64,000 nucleotides of DNA from an uncultured Candidatus Melainabacteria bacterium (GCA_934691935.1 CAKUTH010000004.1:1-64000), one strand, 5' to 3'. Counted from the stretch's first letter, positions 34,072-43,335 are shown. The notes: generated by a model not told the origin, from the sequence alone. Numbers and translations are program-made.

Positions 34072-34077
34072 ATTATA
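34072..34077 (-). promoter_or_regulatory. recF leaderless -10 box
   Basis: A perfect TATAAT on the minus strand is followed by six bases and the recF ATG. Confidence 0.6.
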
Positions 34078-34163
34078 CCTCAAACATATGATTTCTTAAT
34101 CAGGTATAGACTAATGACAAAATTTTTTATATAATATGTGTGGAAAATAATAAAGGAAAATAG

Positions 34164-34418
34164 ATGTTACCGATTATTTCAGAAGAGAACGCAATAACAG
34201 CTTTTAGTGAAATTTTTGAAGATATGCCAGCATGGCGCAAACACATGATTCACTATATCAAAGAAGAAAATCCAGAAATTAATACAGCCATTATTGAGGC
34301 TGCCAACAAGACGGATTTAGACCCGAAGGCTGTGGCTCTTGGAGCTTATATGACTTACGCACTAATTGAGCTTGCGATGAAAGATAATGATGCATTAATG
34401 AATTTTCAGGAAGGATAA
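34164..34418 (+). CDS. Conserved-looking 84-residue protein of unknown function, upstream of pilT
   Basis: The small acidic, helical protein (ISEENAITAFSEIFEDMPAWRKHMIHYIKEENPEINTAI-type text) has no signal peptide or recognisable domain. AAAGGAAAATAG precedes the ATG. It ends six bases before pilT and is almost certainly cotranscribed, so a role in pilus retraction or its control is plausible but unproven. Confidence 0.75.
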   Translation: MLPIISEENAITAFSEIFEDMPAWRKHMIHYIKEENPEINTAIIEAANKTDLDPKAVALGAYMTYALIELAMKDNDALMNFQEG

Positions 34419-34424
34419 TAAAAT

Positions 34425-35489
34425 ATGCTTATAGAAGAACTTTTAGAAAAGTTGGTAGAAGCAGGCGGTTCAGACTTGCATATATCAAGTAACTTACCTC
34501 CAGTAGCTCGTATAGATGGAAACTTGAAAAGATTTGATTATCCTCCGCTTAGTCCAGATGATGTTGAAGCGTTGTTGTTTCCGATGCTTTCGAATGAACA
34601 AAGACGTACGCTTGAGCAAAACTGGGAATTAGACTTTTCTTACGGTATTGAAGGCTTGAGCCGTTTTAGGGTTAACTTTTATAAAGATAAAGGTAATTAT
34701 GCGGCTGCATTCAGAACGATTACGTCAATTGTTCCTTCTTTTGACAAACTCGGTTTGCCTGATATCGTTAGAAAAACCGCAGAAAAACCTCGTGGATTGA
34801 TTTTGGTTACTGGGCCTACTGGTTCTGGTAAATCTACAACTCTTGCCGCGATGATTGACTATATTAACTCAAACAGATCTGAACATATTTTGACGATTGA
34901 GGACCCGATAGAATTTGTTCACACATCAAAGCAAAGTATAATTCACCAGCGTGAATTGGGTATGGACACAAGGTCGTTTGCAAATGCTTTGAAATCAGCA
35001 CTTCGTGAAGACCCTGATATTATTCTAGTAGGTGAGATGCGTGACCACGAAACTATCGCATTAGCATTGACAGCCGCAGAAACAGGTCACTTGGTGTTTG
35101 GTACACTTCACACATCTTCTGCAGCACAAACAATTGACCGTATTATTGACGTTTTTCCAGAAGGTCAACAACAACAAATTCGTGTACAACTTGCAAACTC
35201 TCTTGTTGCAGTATTTTCACAAACTTTGTTGCAAAAAGTTCAACCTGATGGGACTAAAAAAGGTCGTGTAATGGCTCAAGAAATTATGCTTGTAACACCT
35301 GCGATTGCAAACCTTATTAGAGAAGCAAAAGCTGCACAAATTTATTCTACAATTCAAATGAACCAAGGTATTGGTATGCAGACCCTTGAAATGGCACTTG
35401 CAAACTTGTATAAACAAAATCTTATTACAATAGATGATGCACTCCAACGTTCGTCAAGACCAGATGAATTGAAACGTTTAATGGCGTAA
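34425..35489 (+). CDS. pilT: Type IV pilus retraction ATPase PilT
   Basis: The 354-residue ATPase powers pilus depolymerisation. It has an N-terminal PAS-like domain (SDLHISSNLPPVARIDG), Walker A GPTGSGKST at about 127-135, the Asp box ILTIEDPIEFVH, Walker B DPDIILVGEMRD, a His box HLVFGTLHTSSA, and the AIANLIRE motif characteristic of retraction ATPases. AGGATAATAAAAT is the ribosome site. Confidence 0.97.
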   Translation: MLIEELLEKLVEAGGSDLHISSNLPPVARIDGNLKRFDYPPLSPDDVEALLFPMLSNEQRRTLEQNWELDFSYGIEGLSRFRVNFYKDKGNYAAAFRTITSIVPSFDKLGLPDIVRKTAEKPRGLILVTGPTGSGKSTTLAAMIDYINSNRSEHILTIEDPIEFVHTSKQSIIHQRELGMDTRSFANALKSALREDPDIILVGEMRDHETIALALTAAETGHLVFGTLHTSSAAQTIDRIIDVFPEGQQQQIRVQLANSLVAVFSQTLLQKVQPDGTKKGRVMAQEIMLVTPAIANLIREAKAAQIYSTIQMNQGIGMQTLEMALANLYKQNLITIDDALQRSSRPDELKRLMA

Positions 35490-35501
35490 TAAAAAACAAA
35501 A

Positions 35502-35531
35502 AAGGAGATTGCAAAACAATTTCCTTTTTTT
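35502..35531 (+). terminator. pilT terminator
   Basis: AAGGAGATTG and CAATTTCCTT form a 10-bp stem (one G-U pair) around CAAAA, followed by a T-run. Confidence 0.8.
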
Positions 35532-35573
35532 GTGCTAAAATTATACTATCACATAATAAAGAGGACATATAAA

Positions 35574-37106
35574 ATGGCACAACAAACTCAGGAAGTTAGT
35601 TCTACCAAAGAACAAATAAGACAAACAAGAATTCAAAAATTGGCGGATTTGGCAGATAGAGGCGTTAATCCGTATCCTTATTCTTTTAATAAGACGGCTA
35701 ATGCATCTGAACTTCAAGAAAAATACAAAGACCTTGAAGCAGGTGTGGAAACTGAAGATGTTTATTCTGTAGCTGGTCGTGTTATGGCTATACGTAACAC
35801 AGGCATGTTCATTGATTTGATGGATGCAACAGGCAAAATTCAGATATTTTCTCATAAAGAAAATTTGTCAGAAGACCAGATGAAAGTTTTAAAACTTATT
35901 GATATCGGTGATATTGCTGGATTTACTGGTACTATCAGAAGAACTCCGCGTGGAGAACTTTCTATTAAATCAACTTCATTGGAATTGTTATCAAAAGCAC
36001 TTTTGCCTTTGCCTAACAAACAAATCAGTAAAGAAAAAGCTGAAACTTTGAGCCACTACCATGGGCTTACTGACGTAGAATTGAAATATCGTCAAAGATA
36101 TGTTGATTTAATTGTAAACGAGGATAGCAGAGATACTTTTAGAAAAAGAAGTTTAATTATCCAAAAAGTTAGAGAATATCTTGCAAAACAAGGTTACATG
36201 GAAGTTGAAACTCCGATTTTGCAAACAACTGCGTCAGGTGCTAATGCAAGACCTTTCTTTACACATCACAACGCGTTGGAAATGGATTTGACATTGAGAA
36301 TTGCACTTGAACTTTATTTGAAACGTTTAATTGTCGGTGGTGTTTCTGAAAGAGTTTTCGAAATCGGCAAATGTTTCCGTAATGAAGGTATTGACACTCG
36401 TCACAACCCTGAATTTACAATGATTGAACTTTATCAGGCTTATGCTGATTACAACGATATGATGACATTGACAGAAAACATGGTTGCATACGTTGCACAA
36501 GAAGTTTTAGGTACAACAAAAATTAAATATGGCGAAAACGAAATTGATTTGACACCACCATGGGATAGAAAAACTATGTTGGGCTCTATCAAAGAAGCTA
36601 CTGGCGTTGATTTTATGGAAATCTACAGTGCGCAACAAGCTATCGAAACTGCGCGCAGTTTGCATGTACAAGTTGATGATGGCATGAACTGGGGTCAGGT
36701 TGTAGAAGCTGTGTTTGAAGAAAAAATTGAACCATCTCTAATTCAACCTTGTCACATTATTGACTACCCAAGAGAAATCTCTCCACTTGCAAAAGTTCAC
36801 AGAGATAACGAACGCTTGACGGAACGTTTTGAAACACGTGTTAATGGCTGGGAAATCGCAAATGCGTTCTCTGAACTTACAGATCCAATCGATCAAAGAA
36901 TGAGATTTGAAGCTCAAGCTCAGGCGAAAGCTAATGGAGATGAAGAAGCAATGGAGATTGATGAGGACTTTATCAATGCTTTGGAATACGGTATGCCACC
37001 TACAGGCGGTATGGGTATGGGTATTGACCGTTTGGTAATGCTTTTGACAGATTCTCCGTCAATTCGTGATGTTATCGCTTTCCCTACAATGAGAAACAAA
37101 GATTAA
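35574..37106 (+). CDS. lysS: Lysyl-tRNA synthetase, class II
   Basis: The 510-residue enzyme has an N-terminal OB-fold anticodon domain (about 60-155: VYSVAGRVMAIRNTGMFIDLMDATGKIQIF-type), class II motif 1 (FRKRSLIIQKVREYLAKQGYMEVETPIL), motif 2 (FEIGKCFRNEGIDTRHNPEFTMIE) and motif 3 (GGMGMGIDRLVMLLT). The start at 35574 has GAGGA eight bases before it and is preferred to one at 35532. Confidence 0.97.
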   Translation: MAQQTQEVSSTKEQIRQTRIQKLADLADRGVNPYPYSFNKTANASELQEKYKDLEAGVETEDVYSVAGRVMAIRNTGMFIDLMDATGKIQIFSHKENLSEDQMKVLKLIDIGDIAGFTGTIRRTPRGELSIKSTSLELLSKALLPLPNKQISKEKAETLSHYHGLTDVELKYRQRYVDLIVNEDSRDTFRKRSLIIQKVREYLAKQGYMEVETPILQTTASGANARPFFTHHNALEMDLTLRIALELYLKRLIVGGVSERVFEIGKCFRNEGIDTRHNPEFTMIELYQAYADYNDMMTLTENMVAYVAQEVLGTTKIKYGENEIDLTPPWDRKTMLGSIKEATGVDFMEIYSAQQAIETARSLHVQVDDGMNWGQVVEAVFEEKIEPSLIQPCHIIDYPREISPLAKVHRDNERLTERFETRVNGWEIANAFSELTDPIDQRMRFEAQAQAKANGDEEAMEIDEDFINALEYGMPPTGGMGMGIDRLVMLLTDSPSIRDVIAFPTMRNKD

Positions 37107-37134
37107 TTGCAAAAAAGCAAAATATAAATATAAT

Positions 37135-37166
37135 AAAAAAGGGAACTTTAATAAGTTCCCTTTTTT
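37135..37166. terminator. Bidirectional terminator between lysS and a prepilin gene
   Basis: An A6 run plus GGGAACTT pairs with AAGTTCCC plus T6 around TAAT, 14 bp in all. It works in both directions for these convergent genes. Confidence 0.9.
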
Positions 37167-37830
37167 ATTCATTTGCATATTTTATTTTCCAACCGTCTTG
37201 AATAATTTTTGAAACGCAACTCCAGCCGTTGCCTGTAGGTGTACAGGTTTCTGTACTATCAAGCCCAGCGGGTTGCAACCCTCGTCCAGTCACGATAAAT
37301 GCGAATATATCACGCCCAATTGTGTTAGGAAGTTTGTCGGCATTGATGTCAACCCAAAAAACCAGACAATCCATGTCTACGTTATTGCCAAAACCTGTTC
37401 TGATAGTTGTTGGTTCGTAAATATCCATTAATATGTTTGTTCCGTTCGCTAAGGTGAATGCATATTGAAACCATGCTGTATTATGCGCGGACCAGTAAGT
37501 TGTACCATTAAAGTTTTTGGTAGGATAAGCCCAGCATCCTGGTTTGTTTGGACATTCACGCATCATATTAAAATATGGCTTGTAATATTCGTACATTTCC
37601 GTAATGGATTCTGTACTATCGTCTTGCATTCCCCAATAAACTGGATTTTCGTGCTCTGAAATCGCAAGATTTGTAGCTTGTTGAAGCACTGAATACGCTT
37701 TTTTTAAAGCGGCCATATTTCTTTGGTCTTCAAGTTTCTGATTAACGCTAGGTAGCGTTAATGCTGCAACAACTCCAATTATTCCTAGTGTAATTAATAC
37801 TTCTGCTAAAGTAAAGCCAAATTTTTTCAT
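37165..37830 (-). CDS. Prepilin-like protein
   Basis: The 221-residue protein starts MKKFG then FTLAEVLITLGIIGVVAA, a normal short prepilin leader and helix. The C-terminal domain carries the DINADKLPNTIGRDIFAF segment seen in the other five prepilins and several Cys residues. The ATG at 37830 lies seven bases after a TATAAT box (37838-37843) and lacks a Shine-Dalgarno site; the in-frame extension upstream to 37866 crosses that promoter and is unlikely. Confidence 0.85.
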   Translation of the reverse strand: MKKFGFTLAEVLITLGIIGVVAALTLPSVNQKLEDQRNMAALKKAYSVLQQATNLAISEHENPVYWGMQDDSTESITEMYEYYKPYFNMMRECPNKPGCWAYPTKNFNGTTYWSAHNTAWFQYAFTLANGTNILMDIYEPTTIRTGFGNNVDMDCLVFWVDINADKLPNTIGRDIFAFIVTGRGLQPAGLDSTETCTPTGNGWSCVSKIIQDGWKIKYANE

Positions 37831-37886
37831 ATACTTTATTATAACAGATTTAGGTAATAGTTGCAAGATGTGTAGGTGATTTTTTG

Positions 37887-39212
37887 TTAAATTATTTCAC
37901 CTTTCAGGTACCAAGTTTTTGCACCAGATATTTTGACATTGACAAATTGTCCCGTCAAATCCTTGTCGTATGGGATATGGACGGTTTTGAAGTTTCTTGT
38001 TTTGCCAGTATTTATCATTTGTCCTTTGTGTTCGTAGAAATTTTCAACGAGGACTTCCATTTCGCGTCCGACATATTTCAAGTTAGATTTTAAGCAATTT
38101 TCTTTAACTTTTTCATTTAGTCGTTGAAATCTTTCGTCTTTAACATCTTCTGGAATAAATTTATCAACCCATTTTGCGGCAACTGTTTTTTCGCGCGGAG
38201 AATACGCTGCGACGTTACAATAATCAAGTTCAAATTCATCAATTGCGCTCAATGTATCTTGGAATTGTTCTTCTGTTTCTCCTGGGAAACCTGCGATAAA
38301 GTCGCTTGTGATAGTTACGTCAGGAACCATATCACGAACTTTTTTAACAATTTTTGCATAAGTTTCTCTATCATAACGCCTGTTCATCGCTTTCAAAACT
38401 TCCGAATTGCCCGATTGCATTGGAATATGAAAATATTCGCACACTTTATCCAATTCCTTAGCTGTTTGGATTAATTCATCAGTAATATCGGTTGGGTATG
38501 ATGTTACAAAACGTATTCTAAAGTCCCCTTCGATTGCGTTGATGTCGCGTAGAAGGTCTGCCAAGCGATATGTTTTGTCTTTAAAATCTTTGCCATAGCT
38601 ATCAACATTTTGACCAAGTAGTGTAATTTCTTTAAATCCGTCTGCGAGAGCGTTTTTGACTTCTTTTATAATAATTTCAGGCAGTCTGGAACGTTCTCTG
38701 CCACGGGTGTATGGAACAATACAGTATGTGCAGAAATTGTTACAGCCTTCTGTAATATTTATCCACGCGTTGGTTGATTTAACACGAACTATCGCGAAGT
38801 TTTCAGGATTTTCGGTAGGAAGGTTTGTTTCTTCGCATTCACAAACTCTTTCGCCGTTGTCAACTCTTTTTAAAACTTCAGGAAGTGCATAAATTTTATG
38901 TGTACCCAGTACAAAATCCACGTATGGTGCACGAGAAAAGACTTTTCTTGCTTTTTGCTGAGCAACGCATCCGCAAATGCCGATTTTTATATTTGGTTTG
39001 TTGTCTTGTTTCCATTTTCCCCAAACTCCAAGTTGGCTAAATGCTTTGTCTTCACTCAATTGTCTGATAGAACATGTGTTAACCATTAATAAATCAGCTT
39101 TTTCAGGTTCTTTTGTTTCTTCATAGTCAAATGCAGAAAGCATTCCAAGCATTCTTTCAGTATCTGATTTGTTCATTTGGCAACCCATGGTTTCTATATA
39201 TACGTGTTTCAT
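37887..39212 (-). CDS. miaB: tRNA-2-methylthio-N6-dimethylallyladenosine synthase
   Basis: This 441-residue radical-SAM methylthiotransferase adds the 2-methylthio group to i6A37. The UPF0004 domain (IETMGCQMNKSDTERM), the radical-SAM CNNFCTYC cluster motif with PYTRGRERSR, and a C-terminal TRAM domain identify it. AGGAGAAAATT precedes the ATG. The related rimO begins at 63041. Confidence 0.96.
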   Translation of the reverse strand: MKHVYIETMGCQMNKSDTERMLGMLSAFDYEETKEPEKADLLMVNTCSIRQLSEDKAFSQLGVWGKWKQDNKPNIKIGICGCVAQQKARKVFSRAPYVDFVLGTHKIYALPEVLKRVDNGERVCECEETNLPTENPENFAIVRVKSTNAWINITEGCNNFCTYCIVPYTRGRERSRLPEIIIKEVKNALADGFKEITLLGQNVDSYGKDFKDKTYRLADLLRDINAIEGDFRIRFVTSYPTDITDELIQTAKELDKVCEYFHIPMQSGNSEVLKAMNRRYDRETYAKIVKKVRDMVPDVTITSDFIAGFPGETEEQFQDTLSAIDEFELDYCNVAAYSPREKTVAAKWVDKFIPEDVKDERFQRLNEKVKENCLKSNLKYVGREMEVLVENFYEHKGQMINTGKTRNFKTVHIPYDKDLTGQFVNVKISGAKTWYLKGEII

Positions 39213-39256
39213 AATTTTCTCCTATTAACTTGATTATACTATAAAAATTAATATAC

Positions 39257-39285
39257 TTGACTTTGATTCAAATAAATATTATTCT
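39257..39285 (+). promoter_or_regulatory. Promoter of the acyl-CoA synthetase gene
   Basis: TTGACT (39257-39262) and TATTCT (39280-39285) have a 17-bp spacer. The site is in the gap divergent from miaB. Confidence 0.5.
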
Positions 39286-39313
39286 TTTATTATATTATTG
39301 AGGGGTTAAGTGT

Positions 39314-40987
39314 ATGCAGACTAAAAGGGAAAATGTATTAACATTACTAAAAAACAGGACAGAGAATTATTCTGACAGAGTTGCTTTGGGTATGAAAAAC
39401 CAGTATGGCTGGAAAGAGTTTACATACTCTGGCGTCGGTTTGTTATCCAGAAAATTGGCGCATTATCTTATTAATGAAGCCAAGGTCGAAAAAGGTGACA
39501 GGATTGCAATTTTATCGGAATCAAAACCAGAATTCGGGGCATGCGTTTTTGCCTCAATTTTAGCAGGAGCTATTACTGTTCCATTGGATGTAAAACTTAC
39601 AAAATACGAATTGAAATCTATTTTATCAGATTGTTTGCCTTCAGTAATGCTTGTTTCGCGAAAAAATATAGAAATGGCAAAGTATTTGAAACAAGAAATT
39701 TCTTCACTTCAAACAATTTTGGTTATGGATGAGCCGTATTACAATATTGAAGAAAAAAGTATTTATCAACTTCCTGATAACTATGACGAAAAATGGCGCG
39801 TAAGGAGTTCAAAATCAACTGCGTTTATTATTTATACGTCTGGAACAACAGGTATGCCTAAAGGGGTAGAAACAACATTCAACAACATGTTAACCCAGCT
39901 TGATGATTTGAAATATGCGTTGGATAAGATTTTGCCATTTAAAAATGTTAACTTGTTGTCTATTTTGCCGATGAACCATTTGTTTGAGATGACAGTCGGG
40001 TTTTCGACATTTTTGAATTTTGGTTGTTCACTCTATTATACACCGAGTCTTAAACCAAAAGATATTTTAAGCATAATGAAAGAAAAACGCATACAATTTA
40101 TGATAGTTGTACCTGCTTTTTTGAAATTGTTAAAATCAACCATAGAGTCAGAGCTTAATAATGAATCAAAATTTGAACAGTTGAAATTTAAAATTAAGTT
40201 TGTGATTGCGAAATTTATGCCTTCATATAGGATTAAAAAATTCATGTTCAGAAAAGTTCATGATAAATTTGGCGGAAAATTCACAGGTTGTATATCAGGT
40301 GGTGCGCCACTAGATGTTAATGTTGGGAAATTTTTCCAAACTATCGGTATAAGAGTGTTCCAAGGTTACGGTTTGACTGAAACCAGCCCAGTTGCTTCTA
40401 TTAACGTTGATAGACATTGGGATGTTGCATCTGTAGGAAAACCTATTAAAAGTTTTCAAGCAAAAGTTGATTCGGAATCTGGTGAATTGTTGTTAAAAGG
40501 TCCTTCTGTAATGAAGGGGTATCACAATCAACCTGAACTTACTGCCCAAGTTATCGACGAGGACGGTTGGTTTCATACAGGCGATATCGCTGAAATCAAA
40601 AACGGCGGACACATCTATATAACAGGAAGAATTAAAAATATGATAGTTCTTTCTGGTGGTAAGAAGGTTTTTCCTGAAGAAGTAGAAGCAGTATTGGGAA
40701 AAAGCTCTTTGATTTCAGAAGTTTGCGTATTTGGCTTGTCGCGAACATTTGGTTCAAAAGACGGTACCGAAGAAATTGCTACGGTAGTTGTTCCAAAGAA
40801 AGAAATTGTTGACAAATACAATGATGAGGAGCTCGAAAAAGTTATGAAAGCAGAAGTAAAACAGCTTTCTACACATTTGACAGCTTACAAACGTCCAGTA
40901 AATGTGACAATTTCAAAAGAACCGTTGCCAAAAACTGCAACAAATAAAGTTAAACGTAAAGAAGTGAAAGCATTAGCTCAAGTATAA
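39314..40987 (+). CDS. AMP-binding acyl-CoA synthetase (long-chain type)
   Basis: The 557-residue ANL-family enzyme activates a carboxylic acid with ATP and transfers it to CoA or ACP. It has the P-loop FIIYTSGTTGMPKGVE at about 173-188, QGYGLTETSPVAS, WFHTGDIAEI and the C-terminal lysine segment PKTATNKVKRKEV. Chain length and acceptor cannot be told from sequence. GAGGGG lies nine bases before the ATG. It is 11 bases before the next gene. Confidence 0.9.
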   Translation: MQTKRENVLTLLKNRTENYSDRVALGMKNQYGWKEFTYSGVGLLSRKLAHYLINEAKVEKGDRIAILSESKPEFGACVFASILAGAITVPLDVKLTKYELKSILSDCLPSVMLVSRKNIEMAKYLKQEISSLQTILVMDEPYYNIEEKSIYQLPDNYDEKWRVRSSKSTAFIIYTSGTTGMPKGVETTFNNMLTQLDDLKYALDKILPFKNVNLLSILPMNHLFEMTVGFSTFLNFGCSLYYTPSLKPKDILSIMKEKRIQFMIVVPAFLKLLKSTIESELNNESKFEQLKFKIKFVIAKFMPSYRIKKFMFRKVHDKFGGKFTGCISGGAPLDVNVGKFFQTIGIRVFQGYGLTETSPVASINVDRHWDVASVGKPIKSFQAKVDSESGELLLKGPSVMKGYHNQPELTAQVIDEDGWFHTGDIAEIKNGGHIYITGRIKNMIVLSGGKKVFPEEVEAVLGKSSLISEVCVFGLSRTFGSKDGTEEIATVVVPKKEIVDKYNDEELEKVMKAEVKQLSTHLTAYKRPVNVTISKEPLPKTATNKVKRKEVKALAQV

Positions 40988-40998
40988 AAGGAGAAAAA

Positions 40999-41286
40999 AT
41001 GAAAAAGATAGCAATTTTAGCATTATTAATTACAGTTATGGGTCTGTATACACCAGTGTTTGCAGGTGGAACAGAAGGTCATCCTGGACAAGTTTCAGGT
41101 AAATCAGTAGGTGCGGCAGCCGTGTCATTGCTTATTTGGCCTGGGTTAGGACAATTAATCTTAGACAACCCTATTGAGAAAAATGCGACACACGCAGTTT
41201 TAGGTTTGACGGGCGTATTCAGATTTTGGTCTTGTTACGATGCTTTTGTTGACCGTAGAGGCGGTGTTTGGCACAATAGAATTTAG
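40999..41286 (+). CDS. Small exported protein of unknown function
   Basis: The 95-residue protein has a signal peptide (about 1-22, ending VFA), a Gly-rich stretch and one or two hydrophobic segments (AAVSLLIWPGLGQLIL, HAVLGLTGVFRFWSCYDAF). The WPGLGQ element recalls small membrane proteins with a GxGQ turn. AAAGGAG precedes the ATG, 11 bases after the acyl-CoA synthetase, so the pair is one operon. No function is assigned. Confidence 0.8.
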   Translation: MKKIAILALLITVMGLYTPVFAGGTEGHPGQVSGKSVGAAAVSLLIWPGLGQLILDNPIEKNATHAVLGLTGVFRFWSCYDAFVDRRGGVWHNRI

Positions 41287-41293
41287 TTGATAC

Positions 41294-41328
41294 AAAAAAG
41301 ACCTCTCTGATGAGAGGTCTTTTTTTGC
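41294..41328 (+). terminator. Terminator of the acyl-CoA synthetase operon
   Basis: AAAAAAGACCTCTC and GAGAGGTCTTTTTT pair around TGAT. The stem matches that of the terminator at 42648-42680. Confidence 0.9.
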
Positions 41329-41351
41329 AGTTATGAGAATTTTTTATTCCC

Positions 41352-41550
41352 TTGCAAACTTTAATAAAATATGTAATAATAAATATATGAATATTGAACA
41401 CGGAGTTAATGAGATGGAAGATTTAAAAGATTTGAATATACTTGAAACCCTTACACCACAAGGGCTAGAACCCAATGGGGGGGGGGGCTTTAAGCTCTGA
41501 TTACGTAAGTAAGTTAGTAAGTAAGGAAGTTAGTAAGAAGTTACGTAATT
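41352..41550 (+). repeat. Prepilin cassette copy 3: promoter, uORF, 11-G tract, TAAG repeat
   Basis: TTGCAA (41352-41357), 17 bp, AATAAT (41375-41380), ATG at 41387 six bases later, 11 G at 41477-41487, then the TAAG repeat to about 41550. This is the most diverged copy at the uORF, yet G-tract length and frame relations are unchanged. Confidence 0.85.
41387..41500 (+). CDS. Upstream short reading frame of cassette 3
   Basis: The 37-codon frame starts MNIEHGVNEM and ends QGLEPNGGGGFKL. It differs from copies 1 and 2 by a net in-frame insertion of three codons and mostly conservative changes (S/N, K/E, E/D, I/L), the pattern expected if the peptide is translated. Confidence 0.5.
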   Translation: MNIEHGVNEMEDLKDLNILETLTPQGLEPNGGGGFKL

Positions 41551-42494
41551 TTTCCCTCGCCCCCTTGGGGAGAGGGCTTAAGGGTGAGGGGCTAAAGGTA
41601 GAGGGAAAATGTGCCAGAAAAAGTCACAAGATAGCCTTTACCAAGCCGAGCAGAGGCACGAGCGAAGCGAGAGATGAGCAAGAATCAACGGGAACGTTGA
41701 GTTCTCGTTGTGATTGCGAACGTTGCCGTTTAATGCGAGGCGCAGTTGCCAGAAAAAGTCGCAAGATAGCCTTTACATTAGCAGAGGTTCTTATCACCCT
41801 TGGCATTATCGGGGTTGTGGCGGCTTTGACATTGCCGAGCGTAATTGCAAAATACCAAGACAAAGTAACTGTTACCAAGGTGAAAAAAGCTTATGCAATG
41901 TTTTCGCAGGCATATTTGAGTGCAATTAATGATAATGGAGGTTTGCCGAAAGAAGAATGGGATTGTAGTAAATTTGAATCCACGAGTGATAGTTCTCAAT
42001 ATGCAAGATGTTATATTAGTTATCTGTTGCCACATTTAAAAAAAGTTGAAAGTTGTTATGTCAACTCATCTATGGAAAACAAATGTCATTTTTCATCATT
42101 TATATCTGATTATTCAACGCAAGATCGAAAAGTTTATATGTACAGCCTTGATGGAGAAAAAATTGGAGCATTAGGTGATGGTGGTGGTGCATATACAGTT
42201 GCTGCAGATGGAATTGAGTTCATGGCTTATCGAAATTCGATTATTGTAAGAACGAACAGAGAACAAAAGAATGTTATAAATAAAAACATTTTTTTCTTTA
42301 CTTTAGGTGAAAATGAACTTGTTCCATATCTATATACATTTGCAAAAGCTGAAAATATAAATGATTACCTATCTGGTTTTAAATATGGACCTGGTATTAT
42401 AACAGCTACTGATTGGGTTTTGTTACACTCAAATCTTGACTATATGAGATGTCCTAGTAAAGTGGGAATAAATGGACCATACTCTTGCAAATAA
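41475..42494 (+). CDS. Prepilin-like protein with repeat-derived leader (cassette 3)
   Basis: The 339-residue frame starts at the ATG touching the G tract. The leader is about 100 residues: TAAG repeat translation, a Leu/Gly/Arg stretch from a palindrome, then a segment ending CARKSHKIAFT that is repeated about 45 residues later as ARKSRKIAFT before LAEVLITLGIIGVVAA. The globular domain is Tyr/Ser-rich with Cys pairs and lacks the NGxKGPN segment in clear form. The duplicated 30-bp block suggests a recent insertion that pushed the cassette away from the pilin domain. Confidence 0.7.
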   Translation: MGGGALSSDYVSKLVSKEVSKKLRNFSLAPLGRGLKGEGLKVEGKCARKSHKIAFTKPSRGTSEARDEQESTGTLSSRCDCERCRLMRGAVARKSRKIAFTLAEVLITLGIIGVVAALTLPSVIAKYQDKVTVTKVKKAYAMFSQAYLSAINDNGGLPKEEWDCSKFESTSDSSQYARCYISYLLPHLKKVESCYVNSSMENKCHFSSFISDYSTQDRKVYMYSLDGEKIGALGDGGGAYTVAADGIEFMAYRNSIIVRTNREQKNVINKNIFFFTLGENELVPYLYTFAKAENINDYLSGFKYGPGIITATDWVLLHSNLDYMRCPSKVGINGPYSCK

Positions 42495-42647
42495 ACGTTA
42501 ACAAAATTTCAAATTCTTACCTGTGTACTTTATAAAATATCCAAAACATTTTCAATAAATGGAAAAGCAAAATTTACAAAATAGTTTTGCCAATATAATA
42601 GAACTTTTAGGTCAATGTGGCTAACATATTTATGTGTGTAGCACCTT

Positions 42648-42680
42648 AAAAAAAGACCTCTCATCAGAGAGGTCTTTTTT
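42648..42680. terminator. Bidirectional terminator between cassette 3 prepilin and rubrerythrin
   Basis: An A-run plus AGACCTCTC pairs with GAGAGGTCT plus a T-run around ATCA. It serves both convergent genes. Confidence 0.9.
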
Positions 42681-42685
42681 AGCTT

Positions 42686-43225
42686 TTATGAAAAATATCT
42701 TTTCAAAAGACCGTCAAAGCCTTTGCCGTGACGAGCTTCATCTTTAGCCATTTCATGAACTGTGTCGTGAATTGCGTCGTAACCCAATTCTTTTGCACGT
42801 TTTGCAATCGCTAATTTGCCTTCGCAAGCACCGTGTTCAGCTTCAGCTCTTAATTCAAGGTTTTTCTTTGTAGAATCTGTTACAACTTCACCCAATAATT
42901 CTGCGAATTTTGAAGCGTGTTCAGCTTCTTCAAAAGCATATCTTTTGTATGCTTCTGCAACTTCAGGGTAACCTTCTCTTTCTGCAACTCTAGCCATTGC
43001 AAGGTACATCCCAACTTCTGTGCATTCGCCAGCAAAGTGTGCTCTCAAACCTTCCATAATTTCTTTATCTTCAACTTTTCCGTCACCAACTTTGTGCTCG
43101 CAAGCATAAGTTTTCACGCCGTCTTTAACTTCGTTAAATGTAGTAGCTCCACACAAAGGACATCTTTCAGGAGCTTTGTCGCTTTCTGTTGACCAACCGC
43201 AAACAGTACATACAAATTTAGCCAT
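42686..43225 (-). CDS. Rubrerythrin, rubredoxin-first type
   Basis: The 179-residue non-heme iron protein has an N-terminal rubredoxin domain (FVCTVCGW...ERCPLCG, about 3-25) and a ferritin-like diiron domain with E-x-x-x-H/E helices ([55 protein letters not shown]). It reduces peroxide in anaerobes, which supports an anaerobic or microaerobic lifestyle. The start at 43225 follows AAAGGTGG; an extension to 43288 would run over the promoter. Confidence 0.93.
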   Translation of the reverse strand: MAKFVCTVCGWSTESDKAPERCPLCGATTFNEVKDGVKTYACEHKVGDGKVEDKEIMEGLRAHFAGECTEVGMYLAMARVAEREGYPEVAEAYKRYAFEEAEHASKFAELLGEVVTDSTKKNLELRAEAEHGACEGKLAIAKRAKELGYDAIHDTVHEMAKDEARHGKGFDGLLKRYFS

Positions 43226-43274
43226 TTTTACCACCTTTCTTATATGTAGATAATCTCTTTTAACTAACATGCTA

Positions 43275-43303
43275 ATAATACAATACAAAATTTAATTTGT
43301 AAA
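43275..43303 (-). promoter_or_regulatory. Rubrerythrin promoter
   Basis: On the minus strand TTTACA (43298-43303) and TATTAT (43275-43280) have a 17-bp spacer. Confidence 0.65.
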
Positions 43304-43335
43304 GTAGGAATTATTACTATTTTTAGTTTTGTAAA

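Noticed and set aside
42559..42624. 21-codon frame MEKQNLQNSFANIIELLGQCG between the cassette 3 prepilin and its terminator
   Set aside because: Protein-like composition, but no ribosome site and no convincing -10 box at the right distance; too short to support.
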